Positions 52,155 to 56,048 of a DNA stretch of 56,048 bases are shown piece after piece. Every line of letters begins with the position of its first letter. Positions within the stretch are counted from its first letter, which is position 1. The stretch covers positions 1 through 56,048 of the forward strand of contig JANWVJ010000005.1 in the NCBI GenBank assembly GCA_025056895.1, written 5' to 3'. A program made the position numbers and the translations under genes. Below the pieces are notes generated by a model. It ran no database searches. It was not told where the DNA came from and worked only from the letters and a program-made list of their open reading frames with translations. This DNA comes from Thermoflexales bacterium (GTDB taxonomy: Bacteria; Chloroflexota; Anaerolineae; J036; Brachytrichaceae).

Positions 52155-53534
52155 CTATGCGCCCCGGATGGCAGGATCACCTAATCCGCGCCGTTCATCA
52201 AGTGCATCCCGCGCGCGCAAGATGCTGAGTGCAGCGTGGATGATGATCGAGCGCGCCGGCTCCGGCGGCAGCGGAATTGTAGCGCGTTTGACAAAGAACA
52301 CATCTGTTAGGTCGGTCTTGCGCTCCAGCAACAGATCGCTCAAGACACGGCCGTTCAACAGTGACAAGGCCGCGTTGTGCTCCAAGTTGCCTACACTATA
52401 GACAACGCGCCGATCACCACTGACGAAACCCAGCGCCGGCGTCAGGTCGGCCGTCGCCGACGCAACCCAGCCCCATTGATGCGTAATCGGAATACCGCGC
52501 AGGGAAGGAAAAGTCTGATCGATGAAAATAGCCAGGTCTTCAAACACACGCGCGCTGGAGTACATGCCGGTTTGATTGCCGGCGATGTAACGCGCATCGC
52601 CGCCGGCGACCAGAATACGATCGTCGGCGGTCAGGCGATACTCGTGCGGCAGCGCACGCGTATCAGACAATGCCTGACGATCGTGCCAGCCTAAACTGTT
52701 GCGCTGGGCGGGGGTCAGCGGCTCGGTTGCGACAGCATAAAAGTGGAGGGGACATTGTTTGGAGCGCAGAGGCGGAAATTGGACTGCGTAGGCATTGATC
52801 GCCAACGCACAATAATCGGCCTCGACAGCGCCGCGCGGCGTCTGGGCGCGAATAACAGGTCCGAAATCAAGCTGAATCACCGGGCTGTGTTCGTAAATCT
52901 CTACGCCGTGTGCGACAGCGAGGCGTTTGATCTCGCGGGTGAAACGGGCCGGATTGAGCAGCGCAGCACCGTGCTCGCGCTTGGCGCCGAGATAGGTAGG
53001 CGAATCGATCAGCGCACGCAAGGGGGTGGCTTCGATCCAATCGACTGCCAGAATGCCCAACCGGTGCGCGAATTCGACTTCCTGAAGCGCGCGCCGACGT
53101 TGCGCAGGTGTGGCAGCCACCTGCAAGTAGTCGCAGGCTTCGTACTCGCTCGCAAGGCGATTGGTTTGGATGACCTGCGCCGCATACGCACATGCGTGTT
53201 CGGCATAGCGTCGCGCCTCAAGAGTGCGCTGTGCGCCAAATCGGGCAGTCATTAGGCTGAGCGGCAAACCGATAACCGGTGCGATGAAGCCGGCATGACG
53301 GCCACTGGCTCCATAGCCGACCACTTCCGCTTCGAGGAGCGCAACGCGTAGGCTGGGTTCGGCGAGTTTGAGATGATAGGCGGTCGAAACGCCGGTGAGA
53401 CCCCCTCCGATCACCAGCACATCGGCGCGCACCAGCCCTTCTAAAGCAGGGCTTTCGGCATACCCTGTCGCAGCGTGGTCAAGCCAGAACGACTTGGTGC
53501 GGTAATTTGCAAAGATGCCGGCGATCGGACGCAT
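52155..53534 (-). CDS. FAD-dependent oxidoreductase (DAO family)
   Basis: The 459-residue protein has an N-terminal Rossmann motif VLVIGGGLTGVSTAYHL (near residue 35), an NH2-terminal extension with SFWLDHA, typical of gamma-glutamylputrescine oxidase/glycine oxidase-like members, and GYGASGRHAGFI, the flavin-contact loop. A C-terminal WGWVASATADLTPALGFV completes the DAO fold. It should oxidise an amine or amino acid with FAD and oxygen; the substrate is not identifiable. It follows the methyltransferase gene by three bases, probably as an operon. Confidence 0.88.
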   Translation of the reverse strand: MRPIAGIFANYRTKSFWLDHAATGYAESPALEGLVRADVLVIGGGLTGVSTAYHLKLAEPSLRVALLEAEVVGYGASGRHAGFIAPVIGLPLSLMTARFGAQRTLEARRYAEHACAYAAQVIQTNRLASEYEACDYLQVAATPAQRRRALQEVEFAHRLGILAVDWIEATPLRALIDSPTYLGAKREHGAALLNPARFTREIKRLAVAHGVEIYEHSPVIQLDFGPVIRAQTPRGAVEADYCALAINAYAVQFPPLRSKQCPLHFYAVATEPLTPAQRNSLGWHDRQALSDTRALPHEYRLTADDRILVAGGDARYIAGNQTGMYSSARVFEDLAIFIDQTFPSLRGIPITHQWGWVASATADLTPALGFVSGDRRVVYSVGNLEHNAALSLLNGRVLSDLLLERKTDLTDVFFVKRATIPLPPEPARSIIIHAALSILRARDALDERRGLGDPAIRGA

Positions 53535-53537
53535 ATC

Positions 53538-54353
53538 TCAGCCTGGTTTGGCTCCAATCGCAAATACTTCGCGCTCGAAGAACCAGGCAAACGGAATCCA
53601 GTTGAAGGCAATGTGCCGCAACAGCGACATCAAAGCGCCTTCTGTGCGGCGCTGTGGGGGCGTGTCCAGCCAAACTTTGACCTGGTTAAATCCGTTCTTC
53701 TTGAGGGTGCGGCGCATGCGCAGAATATCTTGCTCGTTCACGTGTACCTCTGTGTTGACAGCAACGTTCAGAGCGCGCGGGTTGGCCGGATAGTGTTGAC
53801 CCTGCCCCATCAGCCGGCGCACCTGTCGCACAACAGGATAAGCATACAGGTCATACCAGCGGTTAGGAGCGGTATGCACAATCAACCGTCCGCCCGGCTT
53901 CAGCACACGCCACACTTGCTGGAGACAGGCGTCCAGTTCCCAAGGGTACAGATGTTCTACGACATCAAACAGCAGCACCCGGTCGAACACATTGCTGCAG
54001 AAAGGCAGGTGTTTGGCGTCGCTCTGGGCTAGGCCATATACGCCGGCCCGTTGCTCGCGTTCCATGATCCGCCGCGAGAGATTCACTGCGGCCTGAGCAT
54101 AGTCGACGCCGAAGGAGTGTGCGCCGAGCCGCGCTACATGGCGCACGATTTCACCTCGCCCGCATCCTACATCAAGCACACGCATGCCCGGCTGGACATC
54201 GGCAAATTCAAACGCTTGCTTTAGCCGACGCGACAGGTGCTCCCCTTCGCTTTGCAAAAACTCTTCATAACCTTCGCAGGCTGTCAGAAAATAAGCCTCG
54301 TCGTATCGGTCTGGTGGTATTGGCTTCTCACGCAGCGGCTGATGGTCTGTCAT
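53538..54353 (-). CDS. Class I SAM-dependent methyltransferase
   Basis: The 271-residue protein has the SAM-binding motif I MRVLDVGCGRGEIVRHV near residue 56, FGVDYAQAAV as motif II, LLFDVVEHLYPWE near residue 128 and KPGGRLIVHTAPN after it. These are typical of the ubiquinone/menaquinone-type Methyltransf_11/25 group, which methylates small molecules or lipids. A TAAGAT box eight bases before the ATG suggests a leaderless transcript that continues into the oxidoreductase gene. The substrate is unknown. Confidence 0.88.
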   Translation of the reverse strand: MTDHQPLREKPIPPDRYDEAYFLTACEGYEEFLQSEGEHLSRRLKQAFEFADVQPGMRVLDVGCGRGEIVRHVARLGAHSFGVDYAQAAVNLSRRIMEREQRAGVYGLAQSDAKHLPFCSNVFDRVLLFDVVEHLYPWELDACLQQVWRVLKPGGRLIVHTAPNRWYDLYAYPVVRQVRRLMGQGQHYPANPRALNVAVNTEVHVNEQDILRMRRTLKKNGFNQVKVWLDTPPQRRTEGALMSLLRHIAFNWIPFAWFFEREVFAIGAKPG

Positions 54354-54404
54354 CGGCGGCTATCTTAGCAGAAGCGACACGGAGATGCAGGGCGATTTGT
54401 GGCA

Positions 54405-56048
54405 CTAGTTTGGTTGAGCGGTGGCTTCGCTGGCCAAAATGCGCTTGACGTTGACATACCATTCGCCGATGGTGCGCAGACGGTCGCTTGGATAGACCAG
54501 CGGCGGGATTTGCACCCGCTTCACGCGGGTTGAAATGGCGTACTGATAGGTCGGGTAGTATAAGGGCAGAGCCGGCAGCTCTTCGGCAAATAAGGCCTGG
54601 AAGCGACGGTAATACTCAAAGCGGGTTGCCCGATCAGTGGTCAGCCGCGCCTTCTCCAGCCAGTCGCTGGCATCGGCATTGTCAAAGCCGGTATAGTTCT
54701 GGCCCGGTTGAACAATCTGGCTGCGATGCCAGAGCGGATACGGATCGGGATCGCCGTCGAGCAGCGTTTCCACCAAGGCAACTTGAAACTGGCGCGTGGC
54801 CAAAAAGTCGCGCACCAAGTTGCGCACCGGCTGCACACTGACTTGCACGCCGAGTGTCCGCCACTGACGGGCAACCGCTTCGGCCACCGCCCGACGAGTC
54901 GGATCGTCTTGCGTCAGCAAGGTGAACGCGATCGGCTCGCCGTTTTTCTGCCAAACCGAGATATTCGAGGGGGCGACGGTAGCCAGCTCGTATCCAGCAG
55001 TCTTCAAGTACTGCACCGCACGGTCTGGATCAAATGGATATTGGGTGACGCCGGCATCAAAGGCCCACGTGCCGGGGATAAACGGCGTATGTGCCACGAT
55101 GCCCTGGCCGTCCAGAGCTTCTCGGATGATCTGCCGGCGGTCTAGGGCATGCATCAAAGCCAAACGCACCGCTTTGTCCGACAAGGCGATCGCCCCGCTG
55201 TCTGGGCGCAGGTTAACGAACAGAGCAACGTAACGCGACTTCGTGGCGCTGTAGAGGGTCAGGTCAGGAATTGCCTCGGCGCGTTTGGCCAACGCAGGAG
55301 GCAAATTTCCCATGCCGTCGATATCACCGGTGCGGAAGGCCTCGAATACCGCTTGAATATTGGGATAGTAACGGAACACCAGGCGCGAAAGGGTGGGCTT
55401 TGGCCCATAGTAGTTGGAGTTAGGTTCCAAGGCAATCGAGGCAACTCGATTGTTCGATGTGTTGACCTCGGCTACGCGCCACGGGCCATTGCCGACCGGC
55501 TGTAAATTGAAAGGCAGTTGATCCAGATTGGCTGCCAGCGTGCCCGACAACACATGTTCGGGCAACAGGCCAATCGTGGTGAAATCAAGAAACGGAGCCA
55601 AGGGCTGAGTCAACTGGAACTGAACGGTGTACCGATCCAACTTCACCACGGTCACACTTTGCCACAAGGCGCCTATATCCGGCCGGCCAGGGAAGTCTGG
55701 ATTTTGCAACAAGCGGGTGGTAAACAGCACATCATCTGCCGTGACAGGCTGACCGTCTTGCCAGCGCGCATCCTGGCGCAACTTGAACGTATAGGTGATA
55801 CCATCGGGAGAAATCTCCCACCCAGAGGCCAACTCAGGCACGACCTCGCCCGTTTCGTTGAAGCGTGTCAGACCGACGAACACCAGACTGCACAGGTCAC
55901 GATCTTCATCGTGCAGTTGGCATAATAAGGGATTGATGTATTGCGGCGCACCGGCCACTCCCTCAATGTAAGTGCCGCCTACATCCGGCACGACAACGGT
56001 GCTGCGAGGGATCAGCAACTGAGAGATGACTACGCCAACGGCAGCCAC
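54405..56048 (-). CDS. Peptide/oligopeptide-type ABC substrate-binding protein (partial)
   Basis: At least 547 residues of an extracellular solute-binding protein family 5 member are present; the 5' end lies at or beyond the right edge of the window. Features are GAPQYINPLL, SLVFVGLTRFNETGEVVPEL, the family stretch LASGWEISPDGITYTFKLRQ, VTADDVLFTTRLL, and a C-terminal LPLYYPTYQYA. The sequence begins with a hydrophobic segment, perhaps the signal anchor. It would bind oligopeptides or similar compounds outside the membrane. The permease genes may lie in the unsequenced side or be absent. Confidence 0.88.
   Translation of the reverse strand: MAAVGVVISQLLIPRSTVVVPDVGGTYIEGVAGAPQYINPLLCQLHDEDRDLCSLVFVGLTRFNETGEVVPELASGWEISPDGITYTFKLRQDARWQDGQPVTADDVLFTTRLLQNPDFPGRPDIGALWQSVTVVKLDRYTVQFQLTQPLAPFLDFTTIGLLPEHVLSGTLAANLDQLPFNLQPVGNGPWRVAEVNTSNNRVASIALEPNSNYYGPKPTLSRLVFRYYPNIQAVFEAFRTGDIDGMGNLPPALAKRAEAIPDLTLYSATKSRYVALFVNLRPDSGAIALSDKAVRLALMHALDRRQIIREALDGQGIVAHTPFIPGTWAFDAGVTQYPFDPDRAVQYLKTAGYELATVAPSNISVWQKNGEPIAFTLLTQDDPTRRAVAEAVARQWRTLGVQVSVQPVRNLVRDFLATRQFQVALVETLLDGDPDPYPLWHRSQIVQPGQNYTGFDNADASDWLEKARLTTDRATRFEYYRRFQALFAEELPALPLYYPTYQYAISTRVKRVQIPPLVYPSDRLRTIGEWYVNVKRILASEATAQPN

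Overview
The window reads as one contiguous stretch of a bacterial chromosome of moderately high G+C (roughly 60%, by eye). The gene content suggests a Chloroflexota bacterium, perhaps of class Anaerolineae: BMP-type and LplB/YtcP-type ABC importers with lipoprotein binding proteins, LysM/SH3 surface proteins, a 1.2-kb-class GH13 enzyme, an FhaA-like FHA protein and an N-terminal-HTH response regulator. This placement is inferred from gene families only; there is no rRNA here. The palindrome GCCGGC is strikingly frequent throughout. Many genes have a TANNNT box 7-11 nt before the start codon, which suggests leaderless mRNAs.

Layout. 1-5.5 kb: tRNA-Lys(CTT) with promoter and terminator, then a four-gene nucleoside/purine-type ABC importer (binding lipoprotein, double ATPase, two permeases). 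5.5-14 kb: housekeeping and small-molecule enzymes (HD hydrolase, threonine synthase, malic enzyme with a phosphotransacetylase-like domain, NAD-dependent epimerase, flavodoxin, phytanoyl-CoA dioxygenase-like protein, NudC-type Nudix enzyme, acyl carrier protein, tyrosine phosphatase-like protein). 14-17.6 kb: an unusual response regulator and a hybrid histidine kinase, converging with a 71-bp coding overlap. 17.6-21.4 kb: a sugar-type ABC importer without its own ATPase, preceded by three tandem 11-bp repeats and closed by a strong terminator. 21.4-26 kb: the remnant of a dihydrofolate-reductase-like gene, a membrane-fused alpha/beta hydrolase, tgt, and an orphan membrane-fusion lipoprotein. 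26-36.5 kb: a murF-alr fusion, gyrB, hpt, a large GH13 glycosidase and recF.

36.5-45.6 kb is the most distinctive part. It holds a GDS-motif SGNH-like protein, an MBOAT acyltransferase, a 38-residue membrane peptide, a lipoprotein, three exported SH3-plus-SGNH paralogues (two with Cys in place of the nucleophilic Ser), a PlsC-like acyltransferase and a SET-domain protein. I propose that it includes a cell-surface acyl-modification system. 45.6-46.3 kb is decayed and contains a fragment resembling the start of a UvrD-type helicase. 46.3-56 kb: a beta-propeller glycosidase-like protein paired with a uroporphyrinogen-decarboxylase-family protein, HrpB helicase, an FHA protein with a small tail-anchored partner, an FAD oxidoreductase, a methyltransferase and a peptide/oligopeptide-binding protein that runs off the right edge.

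No CRISPR array, insertion sequence, prophage or rRNA was recognised. All family assignments come from motif recognition without database searches.
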